Shown in pieces: positions 41,291 to 52,640 of a DNA stretch of 64,000 nucleotides (its first letter is position 1; each line of letters opens with the position of its first letter). The translations under genes were made by a program, and so were the position numbers. This stretch comes from Charina bottae (taxonomy: Eukaryota > Chordata > Lepidosauria > Squamata > Charinaidae), in assembly GCA_023362775.1 (NCBI GenBank), contig JALMGJ010000006.1, positions 55,824,501 through 55,888,500 of the forward strand, read 5' to 3'. A model generated the notes under the pieces. It saw nothing but the letters and a program-made list of their open reading frames with translations, was not told the DNA's origin and made no database searches.

Positions 41291-43204
41291 GGGCTCAACC
41301 GGGGGGGGGGGCGGGCGGCGGGGGGCTATTCGTGTGCGGGAGTGAAGGGGAGACAAAGGCTGTGTCCCGAGGCCTGCGACCGCGCCAGTTCTCTTGGAGA
41401 GGCTTAGTAGAAACCAGGCCCCGGGCTCGGTCCGGCTTCCCTCCGAGGCGCGAAGGGACGTCAGACACTGTCCTTAGCCGGAGATCCTTGAAAAACTCGC
41501 CGTTTCTGGACGAACGGCGTTGTTGGTAATACAATTTGTCGCTTCGACCCAGTCGGTGGAGATTTATTCGTTTGACGAAGGTCTGTGTAACAAAGTTACG
41601 CGCAGAATTCCGGGGGCGGATGAGTTCAATCAAGTGCGAGACTCTGACCTCGGATTCTCAAGAGCATTGAGAGCGACGCTGATAACTAGCCCTAGTGAAT
41701 TGTTTATGATAGCCTGAGCTTTCTTTTGTTTACAATTGGTTGCACGCAGTCACCCTAGAGAGCCTGATTTTGCGCTTCAGTAGTATGTTTGCGAACGTTG
41801 AGCTTCTAAAAACGGATTCTGTGGGGTGGCTAAAGAGAAAGGGTCTGCAGATCCTTTAAGCCTTAATTGTAAATCTGGAGAGAGAAATGCTGTATCCGTA
41901 TTTTATCCGTAATCGTATGGATAGCAGTTACTCAAGTCACAAAAAATGACGTCGGCTCCGAAAGGACGATGAGTGTTATGCTTTAGAGAATACAGAATAT
42001 ATTCTTTACCTTGATCTAAAGAATTGCTGAATACTGTTTCCATTGTTTGATGGGATATATAGGCCAGTAAGCTAGGAATGAGGCAATGGCAAACCACTTC
42101 TGAAAAACCTTGCCAAGAAAACTGTAGGGACTTGCCAAGGCAGTCTCCGAGAATCGAGATTCGGTGGATATTTAAAAAAAGCCTGGGAGGAAGATTCAGG
42201 AGATAATGGTTAATGTTAAAAGAATGACATAGTTTTAAGTGTCTAAGGGTGTAAGAAAAGTGATGGTAAACTTTCAGTTTCCTTTTCTTGAAATACATCT
42301 GTTAGAGGGCACTGATTCTCAACAATTACTGTAAATACAGAGAGTATTTGAGCATAGGCGTGTATTCCCTGATGTGTATGATGTGATTTGCACGACATTC
42401 TAAGAGTTTTTGTTACAGGAAATCATATAAGCATATAATGACATTATTAGTCTTCCTGTATTCAAGATTGTACATGAAAGATAGTTGAGTTATTTTGAGT
42501 CTTTCAGGTTGAGATGAGCACAGCAGCGAGTCATGGTTTGCTAAATTAATTTGTATGCTGTTGTAAGCAACTTAAACTTTAATTGTCCAGTTCAGATAAT
42601 GAAATTGCATTTTCACAGGTTTCCTGGTTGAGTACAGTTTAATGGTATATATTTTTCTGCCCAGAGGCATTTGTAAATGTGTACAGATATGCATTTACAC
42701 AATGGTAATTTATGTGATAGTAATTATTGCTGCAGAATTCCCCAGTTTGGTCTATTCGGTTTACATCTCTCAATATCCACAGTCAGCATTTCCAGGGGCT
42801 ATTTTGATTATAAACTTATCTGAATAGCAGCAAGTTGGGTAAATGTTGTTGTGAATTCCTCTAACTATGGTAACCACATAACAGCTCGTAGTAGGAATAA
42901 GTGAACTTTAAAATATGGAGAAGAGGGACACTTCAGATTTGCATACATGCCTCTTGCTGCACTGTTTTGCCTCTTGTCCCCATTTTGTGCAGTCTGGGAA
43001 AAAAGGTAATAGAGAGCAAAGAAGATTGGCCAGGGCTTAGATTCAGTGATAGAGGCCATTTGATTGAGCCAGGGTGATTCTCATGCAATCCAAAAGGGAA
43101 GCCCTTCTGTTTTAGTCGGTCTTTAAGCACCCATTAATATTTTCAGCAATATGTTGGTTGGGTCTGGCACACGATAGCTTATTTGTTTGTAATTTTTGCT
43201 ATAT
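41287..43204. other. SCAF11 intron 1, 5' part
   Basis: Begins with CpG-rich DNA to about 41.5 kb (the island's 3' side), then AT-rich sequence. No repeat or exon recognised. Confidence 0.55.
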
Positions 43205-43290
43205 GCTATATTTATTTATTTTATTTATTTTTCCAACTTATATCACCGCCCATCTCCCCCCACAAAGGGGACTCTGGGCGGTTATCAAGC
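43205..43290 (-). mobile_element. L2-clade LINE 3' terminus
   Basis: TTTATTTATTTTATTTATTT tail, then TATCACCGCCCATCTCCCCC and GGGGACTCTGGGCGGTTATC. Confidence 0.75.
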
Positions 43291-43832
43291 TCTTATCTGT
43301 AGCCCAGTAAATGTGTGGCCAGTATCCACATACTGTCTTAACATTCACAGATATCTGGAAGTAAACCAATAAAAAACAGTAAAAAGTTATAATAGATAAC
43401 TCAGGCAACAGAAAAAACTGCATATGATAATCTAGGAAGGTCTAAATCTGTTTCAAAACACCATGTAAGAGGCAGCAAAATCCCAAGGTAGATGATTCTG
43501 ATGCCTCATACTATTATGGAGAAGACTTAAACTTCTTAGCAGCAGAACACAGATAAGGCAACGCCTGCTGTCTTGATAGTTGGATAGAATTGTTGTGTGG
43601 GAAGAAATATCCTAGACTTTGCAATACCATGAACCCCTGAAATAAAAAATAAATTTGTACATTGCCTCATGAATAAAGCTAATTATTATTGGGGTTAGGA
43701 TTAGTCAATAAATATATTGCTTATTAAAAGATACATAATTTTCATTGTACGTAGACTCCTTTTTATCAACACTACAGTAAATTGGTTCTCTTATCGCCCC
43801 TCCCCCAAAAGCTTTTCTATTTTGAAACACAC
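43291..43832. other. SCAF11 intron 1, unassigned
   Basis: No gene or repeat recognised. Confidence 0.45.
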
Positions 43833-43880
43833 TAACACACACATTTCTGTGGAGTCCTTGGTGCTCTCTGAGCCTTGTTG

Positions 43881-43932
43881 TTTTCTTGCAGATGTTTCAT
43901 TGCCAGGCTAGGCAACATCTTCAGTGTGAAAA
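43881..43932 (-). ncRNA. hammerhead-like motif, decayed
   Basis: On the - strand: TTTTC (43932-43928), CTGAAGA (43924-43918), a stem formed by GTTGCC (43916-43911) and GGCAAT (43904-43899) with a 6-nt loop, GAAAC (43898-43894), ATC (43893-43891), then a GAAAA that can pair with TTTTC. This is the order of a type I hammerhead: helix I, CUGANGA, helix II, GAAA, cleavage triplet, helix I. The triplet is ATC rather than GTC, and one extra nucleotide separates CTGAAGA from the stem, so self-cleavage is doubtful. Confidence 0.45.
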
Positions 43933-43977
43933 GGGAGTGGAACTTGCTCTCTGTTTATATACCCTGGCATGTCCTGC

Positions 43978-44672
43978 CTATGTTGGTGGGGGTGGTGTAC
44001 TCTCCTTGGTAGTTCCTTGATTGGGTTGTTGTTTGCTGCTTGGTTGATTGACTGAGTTAATAGTTCCTTGATTAGAGTCTATTGTGTTGTTTGATTGCTC
44101 CTCTAGTGCTAATCTTGGTGTTAATTTTTGCCTATCTGGTTGTTGATTGCTGGCAAGGAGGTGTTCTGGTCTTCTGGCTTTTTTATTGTCTCTTATGAAT
44201 GGTATGTAAATGTTGTTTACCTCTATGTGTCTGTTGATGGCTGCTTTGTCTGAGTGCCAAGCTTCCAGGAATTCTCTAGCATTTTTGGATTTGGCTTGGT
44301 TTAAGATGCTCACAGTTTCCCAGTTGAAAGTATGGTTAAGTCTGTGATGTCGTGTGGATGTAACAGTCTATTAGTAGTTTCTGAGATGTTTCTGATGTAT
44401 GGCAGTGTAATCCTTTTCATAGCTTCTGTTGGTTTTGCTGTGGTGGGTTGAGTGGTCAGGCACTTGTTGATAAAGTTGCGTGGGTATCCATTTTGCTGGA
44501 AGATGCTATATAAGTGGTCTATTTCCTTTTTCTGGTGTTCTGGGTTGCTGCAGTGCATTTGTGCTCATCTGAATAGTGTTCTTACACAGCTCCTCTTGTG
44601 GGAGGTTGGGTTATTGCTTTGGTAGTGGAGCACTTGGTTAGTGTGGGTAGATTTCCGGTAGACTTGTGTTTC
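43978..44672 (-). pseudogene. Penelope-like RT C-terminus, internally deleted
   Basis: The - strand encodes TQVYRKSTHTNQVLHYQSNN near 44670-44610, then SHKRSCVRTL, IDHLYSIFQQNGYPRNFINK and ITLPYIRNISE. These are typical of the end of the Penelope RT and its linker. It then passes to NHTFNW and ILNQAKSKNAREFLEAWHSD, which normally lie after the GIY-YIG domain, so the endonuclease has been deleted from this half. Two ORFs (44558-44310 and 44313-43978) in different frames. Confidence 0.8.
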
Positions 44673-44985
44673 TAGAATGCATCACACTGCATCACCGTAG
44701 CACACAAACCAACCAAAACCCTTCAGAACATCATAAGTAAACCAAAAGACCCAGTAGCCCAAGAAGAAAAAACAGGAGTTATCTACAATATACAGTGTAA
44801 GGACTGTGACAGCCACTATGTAGGACAGACTGGCAGAAGACTAGCAGAACGCATCTACGAACACCAACTAGCAGTCAGAAGACACGATGAAAACTCCTTA
44901 ATCTCACAACACATGGACAGACTTAACCATACTTTCAACTGGGAAACTGAGCATCTTAAACCAAGCCAAATTCAGAAAACGTCTG
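44673..44985 (+). pseudogene. Penelope-like GIY-YIG endonuclease fragment
   Basis: Reads ITVAHKPTKTLQNIISKPKD, then GVIYNIQCKDC, HYVGQTGRRLAERIYEHQ and a Cys-free end NHTFNWET. The GIY and YIG positions are VIY and YVG, with the Cys pair and the Arg of the GxTGRxLxxRxxEH motif present. This is the segment missing from the - strand half. It breaks off at ATTCAG and jumps to AAAACGTCTGCAAG. Confidence 0.82.
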
Positions 44986-45076
44986 CAAGAAAACAACAAG
45001 GCTCAGAGAGCACCAAGGACTCCACAGTTCAACCCTGAGCTACAAATATTATCTTCGATTGGTAACACACATTTCT

Positions 45077-45423
45077 ATATATGTGTTATATTACTACATA
45101 GATTACTACATTCCAATCTAGAAGTCATAGACCCATGGGTTTGGTTAACTCTCAAAACTCATTCCAGACTGCTCCTTGCTTTGCCTGGACAAACCTGTAG
45201 GAAGTTTGACAGTGCTCCCACTCTGCCTCTATAAGCCTGATCCATTTTAAAGAAATTGTGTGAGTCCTTTCTAGGTTGCTCATAATCCCTCAGGTAATTG
45301 CAACCCACAGTTTGACAACTCCTTCCCTATATGTAATCTGAAGCTGTTTAGATGCTAAAAAGTCACTTTGGTTTCTACTTTTAAATAGTGTACCAGTAAA
45401 GCTGATAGAGTAGTGGAATAAAT
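45077..45423. other. SCAF11 intron 1, unassigned
   Basis: No gene or repeat recognised. Confidence 0.45.
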
Positions 45424-45672
45424 GTGTTTGTTTGTTTGTTTATAATTTTTATCCCGCCTTTATTATTTTTATAAATAACTCAAGGCGGCGAACATACCTA
45501 ATACTCCTTCCTCCTCCTATTTTCCCCACAACAACCCTGTGAGCTGAGTTGGGCCGAGAGAGAGTGACTGGCCCAAGGTCACCAAGCCGGCTTTCATGCC
45601 TAAGGCGGGACTAGAACTCACAGCCTCCTGGTTTCTAGCCCAGCACCTTAACCACTAGACCAAACTGGCTCA
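45424..45672 (-). repeat. CORE-type SINE, near full length
   Basis: On the + strand it runs GTTTGTTTGTTTATAATTTT, ATCCCGCCTTTATTATTTTT, CTCAAGGCGGCGAACATACC, to CCACTAGACCAAACTGGCTC. A single-unit copy without the 102-bp duplication. Confidence 0.87.
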
Positions 45673-46639
45673 TTGTTTGGGTCAGACCCTTCAGTGTTGC
45701 ATTTCACATCATATACATTGCAGAAGTAGCTCCACTTACTCACTTTTTATTTAAAGAAAGCATGCAGTAATATCCCCAGACTTGCTTTCTTGCCATACCA
45801 CAAATAGTTGGTACAGTAATGACTGTTCTTTTGAAATCTAGAAGTGAAACTTGGATCTAGTAGCATTATGAGACTGTGGTCCTTTTGACCATTACCTATT
45901 TTATACTGGTCTCATTCACATAGTTACATACCCATCATTCTGTTCTATTTCAGGGTAAGCAGCATTCAGTACAGAAAAGAAGAAATAGTAAGCAAAATAA
46001 TATATAAAATATCAGGTTATGCTGGCACAAATCACTATACCACTCCATTCTTCTCCATGCTACTACAGTGTCCATACATCAATTCATTAATTGCTTGTCA
46101 ATTCCTTACTCCTCTCTTTTTGTTGATCTCATCAACTCCATCCAAACATGATTTTCTTGCTTTGTGCCTTCCTCCATTCACTCTTCCTTCATGTTCATAT
46201 AACAGTATTTGTTTTGTGGCTCTACCATGTACTTTTTTCTTATCAGTCACACACTTTTGTACTTAATACACAGTCATTCAAATTCCATTCATTCTCAACT
46301 CTACCTCTTCTTGTTTTATACACATTCTTTTAAGTAAACTATTCCCATGTATTCAAGTTTCTCCTAACGTTCTGAACTTTCACTGCCATATGAGAACGTG
46401 GGCAGAAGAAAGTGTTTATACACAACTTTTGCTTTCTATCAAGTTACACAAATTCATGTACTTGCTTTCATTTTTCACCATTTATTTTGCAATCATTGCA
46501 ATTGTTCACTCCATGTTTTCTATCAAATACAGCTGTCTTGGTCTTCAGTACCATAGTTTTGAAATCTGAACAGTCTATCTGCAAATTATTTAGATTCTCA
46601 GCCAACAGGAAAGATGACAGAGAGAGCAGGAGCCATGGA
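45673..46639 (-). other. SCAF11 intron 1 with probable LINE RT remnant
   Basis: The - strand at about 46600-46350 decodes to scraps such as FKTMVLKTKTAVFD and KINGEK, then KQVHEFV, in the style of the C-terminal part of a LINE reverse transcriptase (KTKV.VF...VNEFVYLG pattern). Many stops; the clade cannot be assigned. The rest is unassigned. Confidence 0.4.
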
Positions 46640-47409
46640 CGGACTGTCCTCATAGTTATATGGTCGTACAGCATGTCAGAGGAATGTTTGGGTTGGCACT
46701 TACCTGGATTAAGGCTGGATTTGGTTTTGGACCTGCTCGGGTTGTTTGGGCTTTGCTCCTGGAGGAGTGGGCCGGAGGACAGGCCACACCTGCTACCCTG
46801 GCCGCACTGGCCATGCTCGCTGCACCTGTGGGCCTGGCGCTTGCCATGCTTGCCGTGCTTGTGGACCTGGTGGCCCCTCTCTGTGTTGTGTTCTCTTTGC
46901 TGCTGGCAATTTTCCCCCCATGGACCCCCTTGGTTGGGGTTTGTCAGGGCTGTGGGGGGGGCTTGGTTGGCTGCTAGGCCGGTGACTGGCAGCAGTGGAG
47001 GACCAGGCATTTCTTGCAGCTGGTTGGTGGTGCTGAGGGATTCCAGTCGCATGCCAATAATGGAGGTCCTCTGCCCACTGCAACATTGTGTGACCCTTAC
47101 AGCTGGTGCCAGGAGCTGCGCCATGGCAGCTCTTCATCTGAGAGGCCAACTAGGAATCTGGGACTCTGGAGGTACTGGCGGTGGCCAGACTTGGAGGGAA
47201 TAACAGTAGAGTGGCAGACTACTGTGGACCCTCCCTCCCTGTGGAGGCCATTTTGCCATCCCTTTCTGCCAGTCCCAGAGAGGAAGATGATGACGCAGAG
47301 ATTGTTGACTGCTTTGGCCTGGATTCTATCTACTGGCTAAGTGCCTGTGACTGTGGGCTGGGGTTTTCCACTGAAAACTGAGTCCCTCCTCTGGGTGAAA
47401 GGTGGCCCA
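46640..47409 (+). mobile_element. probable 5' region of a long L2 element
   Basis: GC-rich sequence unlike the AT-rich flanks. It is continuous in composition with the L2 coding region that resumes at about 47933 after an inserted fragment. The 263-codon ORF here (46412-47203) starts in the flank and has low-complexity Leu/Trp/Cys-rich translation, so it is not a gene. Assignment rests mainly on position. Confidence 0.45.
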
Positions 47410-47932
47410 AAGCTTGCTTGCTTTATTATTTATTTATTTATTTTTTATTATTTTCAAATTTTGCCACTGGCCATCTCCCCCAAAAAGAGGGACTCTAGGT
47501 AGTTTACAACAATAAACACATTAAAACAATGAGCATAAATACATCTAAAATATCAATACAAAATTACCAATATAAATATAAAAGTAAAAATAAATATAAA
47601 TTTAAAATCCAAGTGGCCTACAAGATCTAATTCAGTGGGGAGAGCTCTAAGGTGCCAGGCACTCCCAAGAATCACTACTCCCCTTCCCGCCCCAGGCAAG
47701 ATGGCAGAGCCAAGTCTTCAGGTTCTTCCGGAAGGTCAGGAGAGATGGGGCCTGTCGGGTGGGAGCCATTGCAGAGAAGGCCCGCTTCCTGGACCCCGCC
47801 AAGAGAAATTCTTTTACAGACAGGGTCCGTAACATGCCTTCTCTGCATGACCAGGTGGGAGGGTCAATGTCATGGGGATGAGATGGTCCCTCAGGTAACC
47901 TGGACCTTATGGTGGTGACAGGCATGGGAAGA
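47410..47932 (-). mobile_element. L2-clade LINE 3' end inserted in another L2
   Basis: TTTATTATTTATTTATTTAT tail, then CCATCTCCCCCAAAAAGAGG, GACTCTAGGTAGTTTACAAC and the AGCCAAGTCTTCAGGTTCTT coding end, oriented against the surrounding + strand L2. Confidence 0.8.
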
Positions 47933-50900
47933 TATAGTAGGAGACGGGGAGCGGGCTGTGGAACGCGGGACCAATATCATACTGGTTTTGAGTTCCAGCT
48001 CCTTGGTCTCAGCCCCTGTACCCAGTCAGCAGACTGTCAGAGGCACTGCCTTTTCAGCTGCTGCTTCTAAATTCCAGGTTGGTCTGTAATAAGACCTCCC
48101 TCATTTGCGATGTAATCGTTTATGAGAGGGCTGACCTGGCATGTATTACCAAAACCAGGCTGGGTCCAGAAAGGGGGGTGGCCTTTTGGAGATATCCCCA
48201 GCTGGGTTTCGGGTGTGGCATCAGCCAAAACCCCGGGGTAGGGGTAGAGGTGTGGCCATTGTCATCCGGGAGTCTCTTACAGCTTTTAGGGATGCTACAC
48301 CACAGGTCACTGGGTGTGAAACCCTGTTCATTAAGTTAGGCTCTAGGGATCAGTTGGGATTGTTGATATTGTAGCAGCCTCCCTGCTGCATAGCAACCCC
48401 CTTCCTGAGCTCCTTGACTCTATTTCTGGGTTGGCAGTGGAATTCCCCAGACTTACGGTCTTGGGGGACTTCAATCTGCCTTCTCTAGGAGTGGGGTCTG
48501 AGGTGGCTTAGGAGTTCATGGCCACCATGACGGCCATGGGCCTATCCCAGGTCATCCAGAGCCCAACACAGGACAGTGGTCACACACCGGATCTGGTGTT
48601 CCTGTCAGAGCAGCTATGCGATCTGAAATTGGGGGAGCTTTTGGTGTCTGCCTTGTCATGGTCAGATCATACCCTGGTTACCATGGGATTCTCTAGCGCC
48701 ACTATCCACTGCAGGGAGGCTGGACCCATTATATTGGTCTGCCCCTGGCGACTGATAGACCTGGATGGGTTTCAGAGGGGGTAGGGGGATGTTCCTGCTG
48801 GTCTGCTGTACAGTCCACCTGAGCCTTGGTCACTGCTTGGAATAAGAGGGCGGCTAGGTCTTTGGATTGGATTGCGCCTATGCAACCTCTCCCCTCATGG
48901 ATCCTGTCACTCCCCATGGTTCACGAAAGATTTAAGGGAGATGAAATGAGAGGCGTGTAGAGTGTCGCTGGGGTTCAACGGGACAAACATGGGTTAGAGA
49001 TGCTATTAAGGCCACCTTGTGGCTGTAAGGGCGACAAAGAGTCAGTACTTCTCCACCCTTATGGTGTCTGCGGAGAGCCGTCCTGCAGCCCTGTTTCGAG
49101 TGACGCATGTCCTTTTGGGTAGAGAGGCTTGGAGAACCTGTTGTAGGGGCATGCGGAAGAATTTGTTCAGCATCTGTCAGACAAAGTTGGTCAAATTCAC
49201 TCACAGTTGGATGCTGGCCTTGTTGCAGGTCCAGGGGAGATACCTGGGGAGGAGTCTTGTCCAGTTATCTGAAAACGGTTTGAACTTGTTGGACCTGAGG
49301 AAGTGGACAAGGTCCTTAGGACTGTGAGCTCAGCCTTCTGTTCTTTAGATCCATGCCCCTCCTGGCTTGTTAAAGCAGCCTGGGGGATGTGTGTGAGTGG
49401 GTTCTAGCAGTGGTGAATTCTTCTTTGAGTGAGGGGTTGTTCCTTTACCTCTTAAGGAGGCCTTGGTTCGCCCCCTCCTCAAGAAACCACTGCTGGACCC
49501 CACAACACTGGACAATTTTCATCCAGTATCTAACCATCCCTTTTTGGAGAAGGTGGTTGTGCAACAGCTTCAGAGGACCTTGGATGAAGCGGATTATCTG
49601 GATCCCCTTCAGTCACGATTCAGACCTGAGTATGGGACAGAAACGGCATTGGTTGTGCTTTTGGATCTTCTCTGGTGAGGGCAGGAAGGGGGTTGTGATC
49701 AATCCTTGCCCTACTTGTCTTTTCTGCGGCTTTTGATACCATCGACCATGGTATCCTTCTGGATCGGTTCAGAGGATTATGGGTAGGTGGCACTGTGTTG
49801 TGCTGGTTCGCTTCCTTTCTCTGGGGTCAATTCCAGTTGGTGGTGATTGGGAGGGAGAGATCCTGCCCTCGGCCCCTACTGTGTGGGGTGCCGCAGGGTT
49901 CGGTGCTCTCTCCACTCCTATTCAACATCTACATGAGGCTGCTGGATACACTCATCCATCGCCATGGGGTGAAATATCACTATGCTGATGATACTCAATT
50001 ATGCATCTCTGCCTCTGGCGAATTAAGCATTTCCATGGACATCTTATCCTGGTGCCTGTAGGCAGTGAGGGTCTGGATGGGGAACAACAGGGTTCAACTG
50101 AACCTTGGCAATACTGAGTGGCTTTGGGTTTTGCGGCCTGCTGGTTCTTGGACTATGCCATCTTTTGTGCTAGATGGGGTTGCACTGCCTCAAACAGTCC
50201 CTGTGCGCAGTCGGGGGGGTCCTCCTGGACTCACAACTCCTGCTCAAAGAGCAGGTGGCAGCCGTGGCTAGGAGGGCCTTTACACAACTTTGTATTGTGT
50301 GCCAGTTGCAGGGGGCTCTGCTCATGGTCACTCATGCCCTAGTCGCCTCCTGATTGGACTACTGTAATGTGCTCTGCATGGGTCTGCCCTTAAAGAGTAT
50401 CCGGAAACTTCAGCTGGTGCAAAATGCAGCAGCGCGAGCAGTTATGTGTGTCCCTAGAACAAAACACGTTAACACCTCTGCTCCACAAGCGAGCAGAGGT
50501 GTAACAAGTCTGTTTCCGGGTCCAGTTCATGGTACTGGTTTTGACCTTTAAAGCCCTACATGGCATGGGGCTGGGTTATCTGAGGGACCGCTTCTCCCCG
50601 ATTGTATCTGTCCGTCTCATCAGATCCGGCAGAAGAGGCATGCTATGGGTCCCGACGGCTAGGGAGCTACATTTTGCGGGAACCAGGAGGCGGGCATTCT
50701 CTGCCATGGCGCCTGCTTTATGGAACATTCTCCCCCCCCCCCCCCCAATGGAATCTGGCTCCATCCCTGTTGATTTTCCAGAAGCCCCTCAAAACCTGGT
50801 TATGCCATCAGGCCTGGGAACCCCAGGGGACCGGTGAGATATTGAGGTGGCTCCATGATTATTAACATCTGTTGTTCTCTCTTAGCTTTGTGTATTTTAA

Positions 50901-51008
50901 ATTTTTTCATAATTGTTTTTATATATTAATTTTTAATTTTATTGTACGCTGCCCAGAGTAACTTTTTCATGAAATGGGCGGTCATCTAAATTTGACTAAT
51001 AAATAATT
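47933..51008 (+). mobile_element. long L2-clade LINE with endonuclease and RT remnants
   Basis: About 3.1 kb of L2 in sense orientation to SCAF11. The endonuclease region is at about 48070-48800 (NKTSLICDVIVYERADLACI; later HTPDLVFLSEQLCDL and SALSWSDHTLV, the conserved SDH motif). The RT region is at about 49400-50100 (PLLKKPLLDPTTLDNFHPVS; GVPQGSVLSPLLFNIYMRLL; YADDTQLCI). The C-terminal domain is at 50100-50850. It ends in GTACGCTGCCCAGAGTAACT and TTGACTAATAAATAATTTG. Many frameshifts and stops. Confidence 0.9.
48079..50837 (+). pseudogene. L2 polyprotein pseudogene (EN-RT)
   Basis: Reading-frame remnants, in order, at 48079-48339, 48518-48784, 49463-49678, 49795-50061, 50065-50271, 50354-50551 and 50529-50837, shift between frames at least six times. 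Catalytic YADD is intact near 49981. A C homopolymer at 50731-50746 sits where other copies encode ILPPE, a probable slippage expansion. Not functional as read. Confidence 0.88.
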
Positions 51009-51461
51009 TGACAAATAACAGCATGGTATTATTTGCATACAAAAGTATGCACACATTCAGGTTTCCAATCAACATACCTCTAATGTCACCTAAACTTATA
51101 TATTTATCCATTATTTCTTTAAACAATCCAAGGATGGATTAGTATTGAACCATTTGCTAAGCATACTGTTTATTCTCACACATGCTTGCTCTTTTCCTTG
51201 CTATTTTTTAGCATCTAAATCAGGGGTGTCCAACCTTTTGGCTTCCCTGGGCCACATTGAGTGAAGAGGAATTGTCTTGGGCCACACATAAAATGTACAA
51301 TATAGTTAATGTATATAAGTAATAAAACTTCATTTATTTTTTTATATTTTTTATTATAAAATTTTAACAAAAGAGGGCAACATAAAACTAGTGGGATATT
51401 TGACTTTGTTTTTGTGAAACTAATGCATCAATGTCTGGTTTGATGAAAGTGGTTGCGATTC

Positions 51462-52052
51462 TCAGTTCTCAAGGTGCTCATCAGAAATTTTAATTCTAAT
51501 TTTACTCTTTGTGTGCTTCATCCTTGAAAATAGTTGCTCACAAATGTACGTGCTGCCAAAAAGCGATGTCATGAATAAGGTGTGATTGTGAAGCGAGGGA
51601 TATTTTTCTCTGGGAAGATAGGTCTTATAAAAGTCCAGTAGAGAGACATGATCAATTTTTTTTTTGAGTTGAATGTCTGATTGCAACTCTATGCATTCCA
51701 TTTGAAAATTTGGAGGTAATGTAGTTATGTTGACTGAAAATGGAGTCGAAAATATACCAAAATATTGATGATTTTTCCGGAAATCTTGAAACCTGTTCTC
51801 AAATTCCTGTATCAAACCGAAAAGCAAGGCTGCATATTTCTCGCTGTTCAGAGGACTGTGTTTAGCCAACATATTAAAATGTATAAAATTATTTTCCATA
51901 ACTTGAGCTTGCCATACTTTAAGTTTCATTTCAAACGCTGTTATGGTTTGAAACATTGCAGTGATAAGTTGGTTTTCACCTTGAAGACGCATGTTTAACT
52001 CATTTAAATGAGTGGTCACATCCACCAAAAATGCTAAATTTGTCAAGTGCAA
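51462..52052 (-). pseudogene. hAT transposase C-terminal remnant
   Basis: 196 codons open. It contains AFLVDVTTHLNELNMRLQG, NSEKYAALLFGLIQEFENRF and, at the end, STYICEQLFSRMKHTKSKIR followed by ISDEHLEN. This is the conserved C-terminal dimerisation part of Charlie-like hAT transposases (also seen in domesticated relatives such as the ZBED5 and GTF2IRD2 types). The N-terminal BED finger and catalytic part are missing, apparently replaced by the GC-rich tandem repeat. An open frame of this size in an otherwise decayed element may be chance. Confidence 0.85.
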
Positions 52053-52100
52053 TGTGTCTTAGTTCCCCATTTTTCTACTTTTGATATGCACACTTTCACA

Positions 52101-52640
52101 CTTTCTTCCCGAAGGGGAGCTCCAGCGCCACGTCTCCCAAACCCCTCCTTTGGGAGGAGAGGGCTAGGCAGGCAGCCCCCCGCCCTGGCTTCCCCACGTG
52201 GGGACCCCTCCCCGGCCTCGCCTCCCCAGACAGCTGCAGTGTGGGCAGCCCTAGAAGCGAGGAAAGGAGGGCCAATCCCTTGCTAGCCGAAAGGGATCGG
52301 CCCTAAATGTCTTCTTCCGCTCTCCCCGGAGACCGCCAGCACCGCGTCTCCCAAACCCCTCCCTTGGGAGGAGAGGGCTAGGCAGGCAGCCCCCCGCCCT
52401 GGCTTCCCCATGCGGGGACCCCTCCCCGGCCTCGCCTCCCCAGACAGCTGCAGTGCGGGCAGCCCTAGAAGGGAGGAAAGGCGGGCCGATCCCTTGCTAG
52501 CCAAAAGGGATCGGCCCTAAATGTCTTCTTCCGCTCTCCCCGGAGACTGCCAGCACCGCGTCTCCCAAACCCCTCCTTTGGGAGGAGAGGGCTGGGCAGG
52601 TAGCCCCCCGCCCTGGCTTCCCGGTGCAGAGATTTATAGG
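52101..52640. repeat. 214-bp GC-rich minisatellite, about 2.5 units
   Basis: The motif CGTCTCCCAAACCCCTCC starts at 52131, 52345 and 52559, a constant 214-bp period. Units carry the short palindrome CCTCCTTTGGGAGGAGAGG and a TAGCCGAAAGGGATCGGCCC segment. The third unit breaks off at GGCTTCCCGGTGCAGAG. Units are nearly identical, so the expansion is recent relative to the host transposon. ORFs in this interval are not genes. Confidence 0.9.

Larger units (their letters stand above)
43849..45062. mobile_element. Penelope-like retroelement with inverted halves
   Basis: Bounded by a target duplication TAACACACATTTCT (43833-43848 with one extra CA; 45063-45076). The left half (43849 to about 44672) is on the - strand and the right half (about 44673-45062) on the + strand. 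Both carry the terminal sequence with AAAACAACAAGGCTCAGAGA and GCACCAAGGACTCCAC. Penelope-like elements pair a telomerase-related reverse transcriptase with a GIY-YIG endonuclease and often insert as inverted, truncated copies. Lies antisense/sense inside SCAF11 intron 1. Confidence 0.85.

Noticed and set aside
46412..47203. 263-codon ORF, and the 218-codon ORF opposite
   Set aside because: Low-complexity translation, starts in AT-rich flank, lies in probable L2 5' region. No signal peptide plus domain logic despite hydrophobic stretches.
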